Notes: generated by a model from the letters alone, not told the origin. Shown: positions 41,548 to 51,071, numbered from the stretch's first letter. The stretch is 64,000 nt of DNA from Exiguobacterium sp. FSL W8-0210 (GCF_038006045.1 NZ_JBBOUK010000001.1:403001-467000), one strand, 5' to 3'. Made by a program: numbers and translations.

Positions 41548-42084
41548 TTAAGAGACCGTTGACGTCTCGTTTTCATAAATCGGAACCCAGCCGTCTGTCG
41601 TGACGAAGATCCGAACAGCAACGACTTTACGATCGTCTTGAAGCGTAAAGTAGTGGCGTGTGTTAACAGGAACGGAAATCAAATCACCAGGATTGAGTTC
41701 GATGTTATAGTAGCCGACTTCTTCGTCTTTGATCGCGAAGACGCCATGACCGCTGACGATGAAACGAACTTCATCATCCGTATGGTGATGTTCTTTCTGG
41801 AAGTTGACGAGCAACTCATCAAGGTTCGGTGTCGTATCCGAAAGTGAGATGATGTCAGCTGTCTGATACCCACGACGTTCTGATACGTCTTTGATTTCTG
41901 GAGCGAACGTATCGAGAATCGTTTGTTTGTCTGCATCCGTCAGTGTGAAGTTTTCAACGAGAGGCGCTGGAAGTTTCGAAACGTCCCACTGTTCGTAAAG
42001 AACGCCGCGTGACGCGAGGAAGTCAGCGACTTCCGTTTGATCCGTATACCGTGTGTTTGTTTCTTGGAATAAGACTGTTGCCAT
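41548..42084 (-). CDS. mtnD: Acireductone dioxygenase
   Basis: Cupin enzyme of methionine salvage that converts acireductone to 2-oxo-4-methylthiobutyrate and formate. 178 residues; the metal ligands are in EHHHTDDEVRF (H-x-H...E, near residues 97-103) with the last His in TRHYFTL. AAAAGGAGGAAT precedes the ATG. Last gene of the minus-strand salvage operon. Confidence 0.95.
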   Translation of the reverse strand: MATVLFQETNTRYTDQTEVADFLASRGVLYEQWDVSKLPAPLVENFTLTDADKQTILDTFAPEIKDVSERRGYQTADIISLSDTTPNLDELLVNFQKEHHHTDDEVRFIVSGHGVFAIKDEEVGYYNIELNPGDLISVPVNTRHYFTLQDDRKVVAVRIFVTTDGWVPIYENETSTVS

Positions 42085-42100
42085 GAGATGATTCCTCCTT

Positions 42101-42721
42101 TTAATGAGTGGATTGACGGCATGATTGCAACGTCAACGTGTAATTGAATAAAAACTCGAAGGCTTCGAGGTGTTTCTTTGCTTCAAAGGCGGTCGGTGCC
42201 CAGACCGTGATCCCGTGATTGCGGATCAGGACAGCACCACTGTCTGCTGTGACATGAGGTGCAAAAGCAGCGGCAAGCGTCGGAATGTCCGCATGATTCG
42301 GAATGATCGGTACCGTGACCGTCGCATCCTCTTCCCAGTGTCCGAGTGCCTTGATGATTTCTTGACCGGAAAAGGTGATACTGCCTTGATCGCCATAGAG
42401 TTCCGAAATCACATTGTTCGCAATCGTATGGACATGCAGGGAACAACCGGCGTCCGTTCGATTGAACACTTTGACATGGAGTAATGTCTCAGCGGAAGGA
42501 CGCCCGGATTGCTCACCGATCAATTGACCGGTCGCATCGACATGAACGAAGTCGTCAGGAGTCGTCTGTCGCTTATCTTTCCCGCTTGCTGTCACAAGAA
42601 ATTCAATCGGAATAGCAGACGTCCGAATGGCGAGGTTACCACTCGTACCAGGGAACCAATCGCGCGCCGCAAGCTCTTGTTTGATGGCGCGTAGCTCTTC
42701 ATACCGTCGCATGAATGTCAT
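42101..42721 (-). CDS. mtnB: Methylthioribulose-1-phosphate dehydratase
   Basis: Class II aldolase-fold enzyme dehydrating 5-methylthioribulose-1-phosphate. 206 residues with [11 protein letters not shown] near residue 23-33, zinc ligands in SLHVHTIAN (near 95-100) and the later [10 protein letters not shown]. It overlaps mtnX (ATGA). Consistent with pathway order. Confidence 0.94.
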   Translation of the reverse strand: MTFMRRYEELRAIKQELAARDWFPGTSGNLAIRTSAIPIEFLVTASGKDKRQTTPDDFVHVDATGQLIGEQSGRPSAETLLHVKVFNRTDAGCSLHVHTIANNVISELYGDQGSITFSGQEIIKALGHWEEDATVTVPIIPNHADIPTLAAAFAPHVTADSGAVLIRNHGITVWAPTAFEAKKHLEAFEFLFNYTLTLQSCRQSTH

Positions 42722-43377
42722 GTTGTCACCTCCGCTCGTGTTAAATCATGAACGATATCGTGGAACGTCTCAAAAGGTGTATAGGCGATATCATTCTCTT
42801 CACACAACGTGATCAGATAATCACGGGCATAGACACGATCCGCTTGTTTTGCGAGTTCGAAGTCCGTCACCGAGTCACCGATGACGATGATGACGTCACC
42901 GTCTTTACGTAGTGTCCGGGCAACGGACGTTTTACAACAGCCGCACCCGTTCGTGCAATGGGCATCGCAGGCGTTTGGCCAATCGATATGGACGAATGGA
43001 CCACTGAAATCGGCGACGTTACAGTAAATCTGTTCTTGGTCGAGGAATGGCGCTAAGATTGGTTCGACGAAAAAGTCCATTCCACCGCTGACGATCGAAA
43101 AATCGATGCCTTGACGACGACTGTACTGCAGTAACTCCGAAAATCCGTCGCGAATGACCGCACGCTCCAACAAAAAGTCAAGATAGGCTGTTTTTCCGTC
43201 AGACGGCAGAAGTGCGAACATTTGCCCGACACCACTCTGAATCGATAACGTCCGGTCGAGTACGCCGTGTTTCAACGGTTCGAAGTCACTCGCTGGCGCA
43301 AATGCCTGCATGAGTGCGATGATGTTATCTTGCGTCGTCACAGTACCGTCGAAGTCACAAAGAATCCGTACGGTCAT
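42718..43377 (-). CDS. mtnX: 2-hydroxy-3-keto-5-methylthiopentenyl-1-phosphate phosphatase
   Basis: HAD-superfamily phosphatase that makes acireductone. 219 residues; motif I is [11 protein letters not shown] (residues 7-17), SGGMDFF in motif II, and [12 protein letters not shown] supplies the last acidic motif. A Cys cluster [13 protein letters not shown] near residues 137-149 is notable and is typical for MtnX. The ATG overlaps the mtnW stop (TGA) and so lies 5 residues inside the open frame. Confidence 0.94.
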   Translation of the reverse strand: MTVRILCDFDGTVTTQDNIIALMQAFAPASDFEPLKHGVLDRTLSIQSGVGQMFALLPSDGKTAYLDFLLERAVIRDGFSELLQYSRRQGIDFSIVSGGMDFFVEPILAPFLDQEQIYCNVADFSGPFVHIDWPNACDAHCTNGCGCCKTSVARTLRKDGDVIIVIGDSVTDFELAKQADRVYARDYLITLCEENDIAYTPFETFHDIVHDLTRAEVTT

Positions 43378-44564
43378 GACTTGATCCCCCAAGCGTCGAG
43401 GGCGATTCGTAATTCTTCATGACGCGATGCTGCCGTCGATAGGGATTCATTTGCGAGTGCCGCATCGAGTGCCTGACGGAAAGCGATGACACCAGCCGCA
43501 GCACCTTGCGGATGACCATGTACGCCGCCGCCAGCGTTGATGACGGAATCGATCCCGAAGTCCCGTACGAGTTGAGCGACGAGTCCAGGATGAATACCGG
43601 CTGAAGGAACCGGGAAGATCGATTTCGTCTGACCAAGACGGGTCGCTTCGACCGCGATACCACGAGCGACATCCTTTGGCAAAGCGACATTGCCGTAAGG
43701 AGACGGGAATAGCGTCAAGTCTGCTCCAGCAGCACGCGGTAAAGTGCCGAGTAAGACAGGAGCTGCGACTCCGTGATTCGGGCTAGCAATCAACGCACCG
43801 CTATATGCCGGATGATTGAAGATCGGAACGTTGATTTCCGGATCACTCGCCAGTTCGCGTAAGACGTCGAGTCCGTATGTGAAGGTATTCAGCAAGAAAG
43901 CAGTCGCTCCAGCATCAATCAATCGCTTGGCTTGATCCTTGAGCGTAAAGACGGGACCACTGAGTGTGATCGCATATAACGCACGTTTACCGGTCCGTTG
44001 GAAGTGAGCATCGATGACCTCACGTCCGATCCGTGCCCGGTCAATCGTCGGTGTCAACGGATTGTCGTATAGGATCTCATCGTCTTTGACGAGATCAATC
44101 CCACCAGCGAGTTGTCCTTCGAGTTGATCACGAAGGAACGATAAATCGCGTCCGATGACTCCTTTGAAGATGCTCATTAATAATGGGCGATCTTCGACAC
44201 CGATCAAGGAACGGACCCCTTCGATCCCGAATTTCGCACCTGGAAAGTCCGACGTAAATGTATCGGGTAGTAGCAATTCCGTTAATTTGATTTCACCGTC
44301 GAGTGAGAGTTTCCCGAAGACGGTCGTCAGAATCGCAGAAAAGTCGCGCGATACATTGTGTTCCGGGTAACGAATCGTGATATAGCCTTTACCATCGCGC
44401 TCTTCGGTATGTACGACTTCCCCTTTGAACGAGGCGAGTTGTTGTTGTTCGAGATGATTCAGTTCCGTCCAAGAACCGACTGTCAGACCAAGCGCGAGTT
44501 GTTCAGCGCGTTGCTCGAGTCGATCACGGGCAGTCAATTGATAAGTAGCAGTGATATAAGCCAT
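43374..44564 (-). CDS. mtnW: 2,3-diketo-5-methylthiopentyl-1-phosphate enolase (RuBisCO-like protein)
   Basis: RuBisCO-like enzyme that enolises its substrate instead of fixing CO2. 396 residues. The Lys that is carbamylated lies in GGIDLVKDDEIL (near residue 170-180), and the phosphate-site regions (GGGVHGHPQGAAAG) are present, while true RuBisCO residues for carboxylation are not all kept. GAAGGAGGAAAG precedes the ATG. First gene after the SAM riboswitch. Confidence 0.95.
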   Translation of the reverse strand: MAYITATYQLTARDRLEQRAEQLALGLTVGSWTELNHLEQQQLASFKGEVVHTEERDGKGYITIRYPEHNVSRDFSAILTTVFGKLSLDGEIKLTELLLPDTFTSDFPGAKFGIEGVRSLIGVEDRPLLMSIFKGVIGRDLSFLRDQLEGQLAGGIDLVKDDEILYDNPLTPTIDRARIGREVIDAHFQRTGKRALYAITLSGPVFTLKDQAKRLIDAGATAFLLNTFTYGLDVLRELASDPEINVPIFNHPAYSGALIASPNHGVAAPVLLGTLPRAAGADLTLFPSPYGNVALPKDVARGIAVEATRLGQTKSIFPVPSAGIHPGLVAQLVRDFGIDSVINAGGGVHGHPQGAAAGVIAFRQALDAALANESLSTAASRHEELRIALDAWGIKS

Positions 44565-44579
44565 GTCTTTCCTCCTTCA

Positions 44580-44618
44580 ACAAAAAAATGGTCTCTCGTC
44601 AGCGACAAGAGACCATGA
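44580..44618 (-). terminator. Riboswitch-controlled terminator of mtnW operon
   Basis: Minus strand ATGGTCTCTTGTC...GACGAGAGACCAT followed by TTTTTTT. It ends just before the mtnW ribosome site. Confidence 0.85.
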
Positions 44619-44633
44619 ATGATTCGAACGTGG

Positions 44634-44737
44634 ACTCTTATCTGTCAGCTTAGTAGCTGCAAGAATTAGCACCGTGCCAAAAGGTCGGTTGCTGCGACAT
44701 CGTAGGGCTTGTCCCTCCGTCTGCTCTTGATAAGAAT
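44634..44737 (-). ncRNA. SAM-I riboswitch upstream of mtnWXBD
   Basis: Minus strand begins TTCTTATCAAGAG, then GAGGGACAAGCCC, GATGTCGCAGCAACC, ACGGTGCTAA and closes with GATAAGA, pairing back to the start. These are the S-box blocks in the correct order. Confidence 0.95.
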
Positions 44738-44765
44738 TGGATGAAATTGTGAAATCTAATTGCAA

Positions 44766-44793
44766 TTTTTACATGAGAATCGTGACTTGTCAA
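44766..44793 (-). promoter_or_regulatory. Promoter of the mtnW riboswitch transcript
   Basis: Minus strand TTGACA, 16-17 base spacer and a TGTAAAAAT extended -10, leading into the SAM-I leader. Confidence 0.65.
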
Positions 44794-44876
44794 ACTTTTT
44801 TAGAAAATTTATTTTTTTGAAAATACTCTTTCTATAGATGACTTAAAAATGATGTCCGTTTCTGCTTGATTTCGAT

Positions 44877-44906
44877 TTGACAGCGAGGAAGTCGATTGCG
44901 TAAGAT
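44877..44906 (+). promoter_or_regulatory. Promoter of the mtnK riboswitch transcript
   Basis: TTGACA, 18-base spacer, TAAGAT, 35 bases before the aptamer. It diverges from the mtnW promoter; about 80 bases separate the two. Confidence 0.7.
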
Positions 44907-44940
44907 TCAAATCAATATCACACACGACAACTACATACGA

Positions 44941-45044
44941 CTCTTATCGCGAGTTGGCAGAGGGAATTGGCCCGATGACGCCGCAGCAACCGACCACTTG
45001 GCACGGTGCTACATCCAACAGACGTTTCGTCTGAGAGATAAGAG
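44941..45044 (+). ncRNA. SAM-I riboswitch upstream of mtnKA and the ABC transporter
   Basis: CTCTTATCGCGAG, GAGGGAATTGGCCC, GATGACGCCGCAGCAACC, CACGGTGCTA and closing GATAAGAG. Note that the usual CAAGAG block reads CGCGAG here, so the first helix differs from its neighbours while the core is intact. Confidence 0.94.
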
Positions 45045-45060
45045 GACGCAGTGACTTTCC

Positions 45061-45096
45061 TGCGCCTCTTTTCGATGACGAAAAGAGGCGCTTTTT
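45061..45096 (+). terminator. Riboswitch-controlled terminator before mtnK
   Basis: GCGCCTCTTTTC and GAAAAGAGGCGC around GATGAC, followed by TTTTT. Confidence 0.88.
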
Positions 45097-45122
45097 CGTG
45101 TATCACATAGGGGGAAACTGAG

Positions 45123-46289
45123 ATGACATATAAAGCATTCACAGAACAGGACGCGATTGATCGTGTTCGGACATTAGGACTGATCGGCGATGGAGCCGTC
45201 GAAGCAGAAGAGATTGGCGACGGGAACCTCAACCTCGTCTTTCGGATTCGAGAAGGCGAACATCGCTTGATTCTAAAACAAGCACTCCCGTACGCGAAAG
45301 TCGTCGGTGAGAGCTGGCCACTATCACTCGAGCGGGCGTGGATCGAGCAATCCGCACTCCGTGAATTCGCCCGGCATGCCGTGCCGTTCGTACCGCGTGT
45401 CTTTCATGCTAGTCACGACGAGGCGTATACGGTCATGGAAGATCTTTCACATCTGACAATCGTTCGAAGCGGTTTACTCGCAGGTGAACAGTATCCGTTG
45501 CTTGCGGAACATATTGGTTCTTATCTCGCTCGGACTTTATTCCATACATCGGACTTTGCGCTTGGTCCGGTTGAAAAAAAACGTGTCGCCCGAACGTACT
45601 ACAATCCGGACTTGTGCGACATCACGGAAAAATTAATCTTCACGGATCCGTTCCATGACGCGGAGACGAACGAGATTGAAGCCGGGCTTGAAGAAGAGGT
45701 GGCACGTCTGTGGGCGGACGATGAGTTGAAACGCGAAGTCGCAAAACTCGAAGCGCTTTTCATCACAAAAGGAGATGCGTTGCTACACGGCGATCTACAT
45801 ACAGGAAGCATCTTTGCTTCGGCAACGGAAACGAAAGTCATCGATCCAGAATTCGCCTTTTATGGTCCATTCGGATTCGATGTCGGACAGTTCATCGCCC
45901 ACTTATTCTTTGCAGCATACCCGGATTATTCAGCACTTCGTGATGCCCGGATTCGCGACATCGATACGTTCTGGCTGACGTTCGCTTCGACGTTCCGCGC
46001 CTTATGGGAACGCGAAGCCGTCGAACCATTCCGGACATCGGGACTCGTCGACGATGTACTGAGCACGATTCTACAGGATGCACTCGGCTTTGCCGGTTGC
46101 GAACTGATTCGTCGGACGATCGGACTCGCACCGGTCGCTGATTTAGAAACGATTAGTTCTATGACGGAACGACTAGAACGAAAACAACATGCTTTACGTT
46201 TAGGATCGGCGTTAATCAAACGTCGGACCGAGTGCCGGACATTTGATGATTTACGAAACTTCGACGTAACGGAGGAACTTAGCCGATGA
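45123..46289 (+). CDS. mtnK: 5-methylthioribose kinase
   Basis: Phosphorylates methylthioribose (MTR). 388 residues of the protein-kinase-like fold: GDGNLNLVFRI loop near residue 33, LILKQ Lys near 50, catalytic LLHGDLHTGSIF (HGDLH, near residue 220) and VIDPEFAFYGP (DPE). GGGGGAA precedes the ATG. Its end overlaps mtnA by ATGA. Confidence 0.95.
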   Translation: MTYKAFTEQDAIDRVRTLGLIGDGAVEAEEIGDGNLNLVFRIREGEHRLILKQALPYAKVVGESWPLSLERAWIEQSALREFARHAVPFVPRVFHASHDEAYTVMEDLSHLTIVRSGLLAGEQYPLLAEHIGSYLARTLFHTSDFALGPVEKKRVARTYYNPDLCDITEKLIFTDPFHDAETNEIEAGLEEEVARLWADDELKREVAKLEALFITKGDALLHGDLHTGSIFASATETKVIDPEFAFYGPFGFDVGQFIAHLFFAAYPDYSALRDARIRDIDTFWLTFASTFRALWEREAVEPFRTSGLVDDVLSTILQDALGFAGCELIRRTIGLAPVADLETISSMTERLERKQHALRLGSALIKRRTECRTFDDLRNFDVTEELSR

Positions 46290-47335
46290 GTACATTCGTT
46301 CAAAGTATTCGTTATGAAGACCGTGTCTTGACGATTCTCGATCAGACACGTCTACCGCAGGAAGAACACTATGAAGTCATTACCGATCTTGCACAAGCGG
46401 TCGAAGCGATTAAACAACTGCGCGTCCGAGGGGCGCCTGCGATCAGTTTATTTGGCGGATTCGTACTCGTTCAAGAGGCGTACCGGTTTGAAGCAGAACT
46501 GTCGATCTATAAGCAGATTTTGCTTGAGACATCAGCGACGTTACTCGCGACACGACCGACGGCTGTTAACTTACGAAATGTCCTTGATCAATTGAATCCA
46601 ATCATTCAAGACGGGACGTCGGTAGAAGAGATCCGCGAACGGCTCGAGCAGCGGACGATTGCCTTATACGACCAGGATGCGCAGACGTCACGTCAAATCG
46701 GGATTCATGCACTGGAATTGTTCCAGTCAGGCAACCGGATCCTAACGATCTGTAATGCTGGATCGATTGCGACCGCTGCTTATGGAACAGCACTTGCGCC
46801 GTTCTATATCGCAAAAGAACGCGGCATTGAATTATCTGTTTTTGCGAGTGAGACGCGACCATTACTGCAGGGAGCACGACTGACGACATGGGAGCTACAA
46901 CGTGCCGGCATCGATGTCACGTTAATTACGGACAACATGGTCGCCCATACGCTGAAAGAAAAACAGATCGATGCGATCATCGTCGGTGCCGACCGCATTA
47001 CACGAAACGGAGATACCGCGAATAAAATTGGGACGTTCCAATTGGCATTGCTCGCGCAAGCTTTTGGTATTCCGTTTTACGTCGCAGCACCGCTCTCGAC
47101 GTTCGACTTCTCGCTCGTTTCCGGAGACGCGATCGAAATCGAAGAACGTGATCCGCAAGAAGTGACGACTGTCCAAGGTGTCGCGACAGCACCGGAAGGC
47201 GTCGCTGTCTTCAATCCGGCGTTTGATGTCACACCACACACATTCATCACGGGCATCATCACCGAACTTGGTGTCATCACGCAACCGAATGAAGAAACGA
47301 TTGAACAATTAACAGGGCTTCAACCCCTCGGATAA
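46286..47335 (+). CDS. mtnA: 5-methylthioribose-1-phosphate isomerase
   Basis: Opens the MTR-1-P ring to methylthioribulose-1-phosphate. 349 residues in the eIF2B-like family: RGAPAI near residue 50, the catalytic Cys in ILTICNAGSIA (near 155-160) and the catalytic Asp in IVGADRITRNGDTANKIGT (near 235-250). Start overlaps the mtnK stop. Confidence 0.95.
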   Translation: MSTFVQSIRYEDRVLTILDQTRLPQEEHYEVITDLAQAVEAIKQLRVRGAPAISLFGGFVLVQEAYRFEAELSIYKQILLETSATLLATRPTAVNLRNVLDQLNPIIQDGTSVEEIRERLEQRTIALYDQDAQTSRQIGIHALELFQSGNRILTICNAGSIATAAYGTALAPFYIAKERGIELSVFASETRPLLQGARLTTWELQRAGIDVTLITDNMVAHTLKEKQIDAIIVGADRITRNGDTANKIGTFQLALLAQAFGIPFYVAAPLSTFDFSLVSGDAIEIEERDPQEVTTVQGVATAPEGVAVFNPAFDVTPHTFITGIITELGVITQPNEETIEQLTGLQPLG

Positions 47336-47346
47336 GGAGATATGTC

Positions 47347-48429
47347 ATGAAGAAACTAGCTTACGCCGTCCTAGCACCGGCACTGTTACTAGCGGCTTGT
47401 GCGAATGGAGAAGCCACGACGACGAAGGTCGTCAAGGATGTACCAAAAGGGGTTCAATCGGACGTCAAGATCGCCGTCATCCGCAACCTAGCATCGGATG
47501 ATCATACGAAACAATTCCTTGATGGCGCACGAAGTGAAGGCGAAGCGCTTGGCTTTAAAGTCAGCACGTTCATTTCGGAAGGTAACGACGTCAAGTTCAA
47601 GGAGCTTGTCGCGCAAGCGATTCAGCAAGATTATGATGGGCTCATCATCTCGCATGGTAAGGAAGACTACGCCTATGACATGATTAAACCAGCGGTCGAC
47701 AAAGGGCTGAAGGTCGTGACGTTCGATACGGTCACGAAGAAAAAAGGAACGGCGTTAAAAGGTGTGACGGAAACATTCCAAAACGATCATCAACTCGCGA
47801 AGCTATCGCTTGATGAAGTGACGAAGGTGACGGACAAAAAGCCGGTCCGTGTCATCAAACTTTGGTTCGGACCAGGTTTTGCCCCGCTCGATCGTCGTCA
47901 GGAAATCTATAAGACGTACGAAGCAGACGGTAAGATCAAAACGCTTGAGACGGTTGGACCGACAAACTTCCAAGATGTCCAAGGGGATATTGCAACGAAG
48001 ATGAATGCGATTCTCGCGAAATATCCGAAAGGAAGCATCGATGCGGTTTGGGGAGCGTGGGACGAAGTCGCAAAAGGGGCTTACAAATCGCTCAAGGATA
48101 ATAAACGTCAAGAAATCCCGCTAATCTCGATCGATGTCTCGAATCAGGATATCAACCTGATGCGTGAAAAAGGCAGTAACTGGGTCTCGACGAGTGCGGT
48201 GGATCCATTCTTGATTGGACAAACGGACATGCGATTACTGGCTAAGAAAATCGCTGGCGAGAAGACACCAGACAGCTTTGATCTCGACGCGAAACTCGTG
48301 GAGCAGAAGGCGTTGAAGCAGGATACGACGATGTACAATCTCGATACGATCATCAAAGGATGGAGTACATCGGACAAATTCAATGAACCGTGGATGGACC
48401 GGTTGCGTGACGTCCATAAAAAACAATGA
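47347..48429 (+). CDS. Sugar-type ABC transporter substrate-binding lipoprotein (MTR candidate)
   Basis: Periplasmic-binding-protein type I lipoprotein, 360 residues. Lipobox LLLAAC (Cys at 18), then KIAVIRNLASDDHTKQFLDGARSEGEALGF and FDTVTKKKG typical of ribose/autoinducer binders. AAGGAGA precedes the ATG and it is 11 bases after mtnA. Its start of a complete importer in the SAM-controlled operon suggests uptake of methylthioribose, the MtnK substrate; known relatives carry ribose, other pentoses or AI-2. Substrate is inference. Confidence 0.8.
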   Translation: MKKLAYAVLAPALLLAACANGEATTTKVVKDVPKGVQSDVKIAVIRNLASDDHTKQFLDGARSEGEALGFKVSTFISEGNDVKFKELVAQAIQQDYDGLIISHGKEDYAYDMIKPAVDKGLKVVTFDTVTKKKGTALKGVTETFQNDHQLAKLSLDEVTKVTDKKPVRVIKLWFGPGFAPLDRRQEIYKTYEADGKIKTLETVGPTNFQDVQGDIATKMNAILAKYPKGSIDAVWGAWDEVAKGAYKSLKDNKRQEIPLISIDVSNQDINLMREKGSNWVSTSAVDPFLIGQTDMRLLAKKIAGEKTPDSFDLDAKLVEQKALKQDTTMYNLDTIIKGWSTSDKFNEPWMDRLRDVHKKQ

Positions 48430-49934
48430 CGTCTACCAATCATCACTTGAAGATGACCGGGATTTCACTGGCGTTTCCAGGAGTGCAAGCCTTAAAACAA
48501 GTCTCGTTTGAAGTGAAATCCGGTGAAATCCACGCGCTTGTCGGTGCGAATGGTGCCGGTAAGTCGACGTTGATGAAAGTCTTATTCGGAGCGGAAACGG
48601 CGGACGAAGGAACGATCTGTCTCGACGGGAAGGAGTTGTCCATCACATCACCACGTGACGCGAAACAGATTGGAATCGACCTTGTCCAACAAGAGGTCGA
48701 TGTGGCGCTTGTCCCGTATTTGACGGTCGCTGAGAATATCTGTCTCGATCTGTTGACGGACGGAACGATGACTGGCTTCGTATCCCAACGCCGTTACATA
48801 CAGCGTGCCAAGGAAGCGTTAGCGACATTACAGGCGGATATTTCCGTCAAGACACGTGTCGAGGAGTTGCGGCTTGCTGAAAAGCAACTCGTACTGATTG
48901 CTCGCGCCCTCGTCCAAGAACGCCGTTTTTTGATTTTAGATGAACCAACGGCACCTCTCAGTCAGGCGGAAACAAGCCATCTCTTTTCAGTCGTGCGTCG
49001 TTTAGCCGAACGAGGGCTTGGGATCATCTTCATCTCGCATCGTTTACAGGAACTATATGAGATTTGCGACTCCATCTCGGTCATGCGCGACGGTCAACTC
49101 ATCTCACGACATCTTTTGACAGACATCACGAAGGAAGCTGTCGTTGAGCAGATGCTCGGGCGTCAGCTTACGTCTGTTGCGAAAACGTCACGGGTAAATG
49201 CAACGAACGTATTGACCGTCGAGAGTGCTACGAATGCGGACGTCCACGATATCTCCTTGACGGTTCAAGCAGGTGAAGTCGTTGGTATCGCGGGTCTTGT
49301 CGGTGCCGGTAAAACGGAATTATGCAAAGCATTGTTCGGTGATCGCCCGTTTCAGGAAGGGGAGGTTCGGATAGGTGGAAAAGCCCATCGCCTTCGCAAT
49401 CCACAAGCTGCGATTCAAGCGGGAATCGGTCTCGTTCCAGAAGAACGACGAAAAGAAGGAATTCTTGTTGCCGATTCTGTCGCAGAAAACCTAACAGCAG
49501 CGGCAGCTCATGATTTCGTCAACCGCTGGGGGCTGATGGATCGTCGCAAAGAAGCAGATCAGGCATCGCAATGGGTCAAGGAGCTGGGCATTAAAGTGGC
49601 AGACGTGAAACAGGAAGTAGGTCAACTATCCGGTGGGAATCAACAAAAAGTCGCCATCGGAAAATGGTTACTGACCGATGTTTCTGTACTCGTCTTGGAC
49701 GAACCGACAAAAGGTGTCGACGTCGGAGCCAAACAAGATATCTATCGTCTGATTGACGGACTCGCGCAACAACAAAAAGGGATCCTTTACGCGACGAGTG
49801 AATGGGATGAACTTTTGACCGTCACGGACCGAATCTACGTCATGTTCGATGGACGGATCGTCCATGAAACGAAGACGGCGGATACATCAGAAGAAACCTT
49901 GTTGTGGTATGCGACAGGAGGAGGGCAACGATGA
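48426..49934 (+). CDS. Sugar-type ABC transporter ATP-binding protein (two ABC domains)
   Basis: RbsA/MglA-like protein, 502 residues, with two ATPase halves. Half 1: Walker A GANGAGKST (near 38), Walker B FLILDEPTA. Half 2: GLVGAGKTE (near 293), signature LSGGNQQKV, Walker B VLVLDEPTKGVD. It overlaps the binding-protein gene (ATGA) and the permease gene. The first-half signature LRLAEKQLV differs from the LSGGQ consensus, as is frequent in this family. Confidence 0.9.
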   Translation: MTSTNHHLKMTGISLAFPGVQALKQVSFEVKSGEIHALVGANGAGKSTLMKVLFGAETADEGTICLDGKELSITSPRDAKQIGIDLVQQEVDVALVPYLTVAENICLDLLTDGTMTGFVSQRRYIQRAKEALATLQADISVKTRVEELRLAEKQLVLIARALVQERRFLILDEPTAPLSQAETSHLFSVVRRLAERGLGIIFISHRLQELYEICDSISVMRDGQLISRHLLTDITKEAVVEQMLGRQLTSVAKTSRVNATNVLTVESATNADVHDISLTVQAGEVVGIAGLVGAGKTELCKALFGDRPFQEGEVRIGGKAHRLRNPQAAIQAGIGLVPEERRKEGILVADSVAENLTAAAAHDFVNRWGLMDRRKEADQASQWVKELGIKVADVKQEVGQLSGGNQQKVAIGKWLLTDVSVLVLDEPTKGVDVGAKQDIYRLIDGLAQQQKGILYATSEWDELLTVTDRIYVMFDGRIVHETKTADTSEETLLWYATGGGQR

Positions 49935-50935
49935 ATGAGGTAGTATCAAAACAAACGAACCGAGGGAAGGGTTTACGTCCTGTCCTCGGATTCTTGAACG
50001 ACTGGGGGATCGTCCTCGCGATCCTTGCCCTCGTCCTGTTTTTTGCGACGACGGCTCCAACATTCCTACAAGGGACGAATTTAATTAATATTTTACGAAG
50101 TATCTCCATCGTGACGATTATCGCGATCGGCTTGACGGTCTCTTTGACGGTCAATGGATTTGATTTATCGGTCGGGTCGACCGCGACGCTTGCGAGTTCT
50201 TTCGTCGTCTCGTTCTTCGTCTGGTACAGTCTACCGCTCGGTGTCTCGATTGGTTTAGCACTTCTCTTATCTCTTAGCGTTGCTCTGGTGAACATCTTAC
50301 TCATCGTCTGGTTTAAGATTCCGGATTTGTTTGCGACGCTTGCGACGATGTTCATCGTCGAAGGTGTCGCGATGACGTATACCGGTGGTGGTTCAATCAG
50401 TGCCGGAATGCCGCGCTTGGACGGTACACCAACAGTCGGCACGATTCCGGAGGCATTCGCGAAAATCAGCCAGGCACCTTGGATCATCGTCATCATGCTC
50501 GTCGTCGTCGCTGTGACACACGTCTTCTTAAGCCATACGCGACACGGTCGTTTTCTCTATATCATCGGCGGGAATCCGGAAGCCGCACGACTGACAGGAA
50601 TTCGTGTCAACCGCTACCGGGCACTCGCGTATCTGATTGCTGGGTTACTTGCGGCGGTCGGTGGGATTTTGCTTGCGTCACAAGTCGGATCGTCACAAAT
50701 CAATGCCGGTTCCGGTTATCTGATGCCAGCGGTCGCAGCCGCATTCATCGGCTCGTCGTTCGCAGGACAAGGGAAGCCGAATGCGCTTGGCACACTCGTT
50801 GGGGCTTGTCTCGTCGGGATTCTTGAAAATGGTCTTGTCATGTTGTCTGTTCCATACTATTCGTTGAATATCATCAAAGGGCTGGTCCTTGCGGTCGCAC
50901 TCGCGACGACCTATGCGCGGTATCGGAAAAAATAA
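49931..50935 (+). CDS. Sugar-type ABC transporter permease
   Basis: RbsC-like membrane protein, 334 residues, about eight to ten membrane helices, with VNGFDLSVGSTATLASSFV and the ATPase-docking loop GGNPEAARLTGIRVNRYRALAYLIAG. ATG overlaps the ATPase stop. One permease gene is present, so it would work as a homodimer. Closes the SAM-controlled mtnKA operon; no strong terminator is seen immediately after it. Confidence 0.9.
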   Translation: MNEVVSKQTNRGKGLRPVLGFLNDWGIVLAILALVLFFATTAPTFLQGTNLINILRSISIVTIIAIGLTVSLTVNGFDLSVGSTATLASSFVVSFFVWYSLPLGVSIGLALLLSLSVALVNILLIVWFKIPDLFATLATMFIVEGVAMTYTGGGSISAGMPRLDGTPTVGTIPEAFAKISQAPWIIVIMLVVVAVTHVFLSHTRHGRFLYIIGGNPEAARLTGIRVNRYRALAYLIAGLLAAVGGILLASQVGSSQINAGSGYLMPAVAAAFIGSSFAGQGKPNALGTLVGACLVGILENGLVMLSVPYYSLNIIKGLVLAVALATTYARYRKK

Positions 50936-50961
50936 TTAAAATTCGACGTTTCATTTATAAC

Positions 50962-50975
50962 ATATTCGGTAATAT
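50962..50975 (+). promoter_or_regulatory. Short palindrome upstream of the 22-codon ORF
   Basis: ATATT-CGGT-AATAT, a perfect inverted repeat in an AT-rich stretch with TAATAT as a possible -10, located about 30 bases before the small ORF. Possible operator or promoter. Confidence 0.3.
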
Positions 50976-51002
50976 TCAATATATGAAAGGATGGTGATGC
51001 AC

Positions 51003-51071
51003 ATGAATGATTACCAATGTAGAGGGAACGATCGCATGTCGCTTCTGAAAGAAGAGGATCACCGGACTTGA
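51003..51071 (+). CDS. Short ORF (22 codons), possible leader peptide
   Basis: Reads MNDYQCRGNDRMSLLKEEDHRT then TGA. It has AAAGGATGGTGA before the ATG. The stop is followed by C (TGAC, a weak context), and a second frame, +1 relative to it, is open across the stop to 51159 and is Cys-rich (four Cys within 20 residues: YSCFTCNC...AC). A terminator follows at 51168. It may be a leader peptide controlling the RNA, a small protein, or a frameshift gene; no homolog recognised. Confidence 0.35.
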   Translation: MNDYQCRGNDRMSLLKEEDHRT

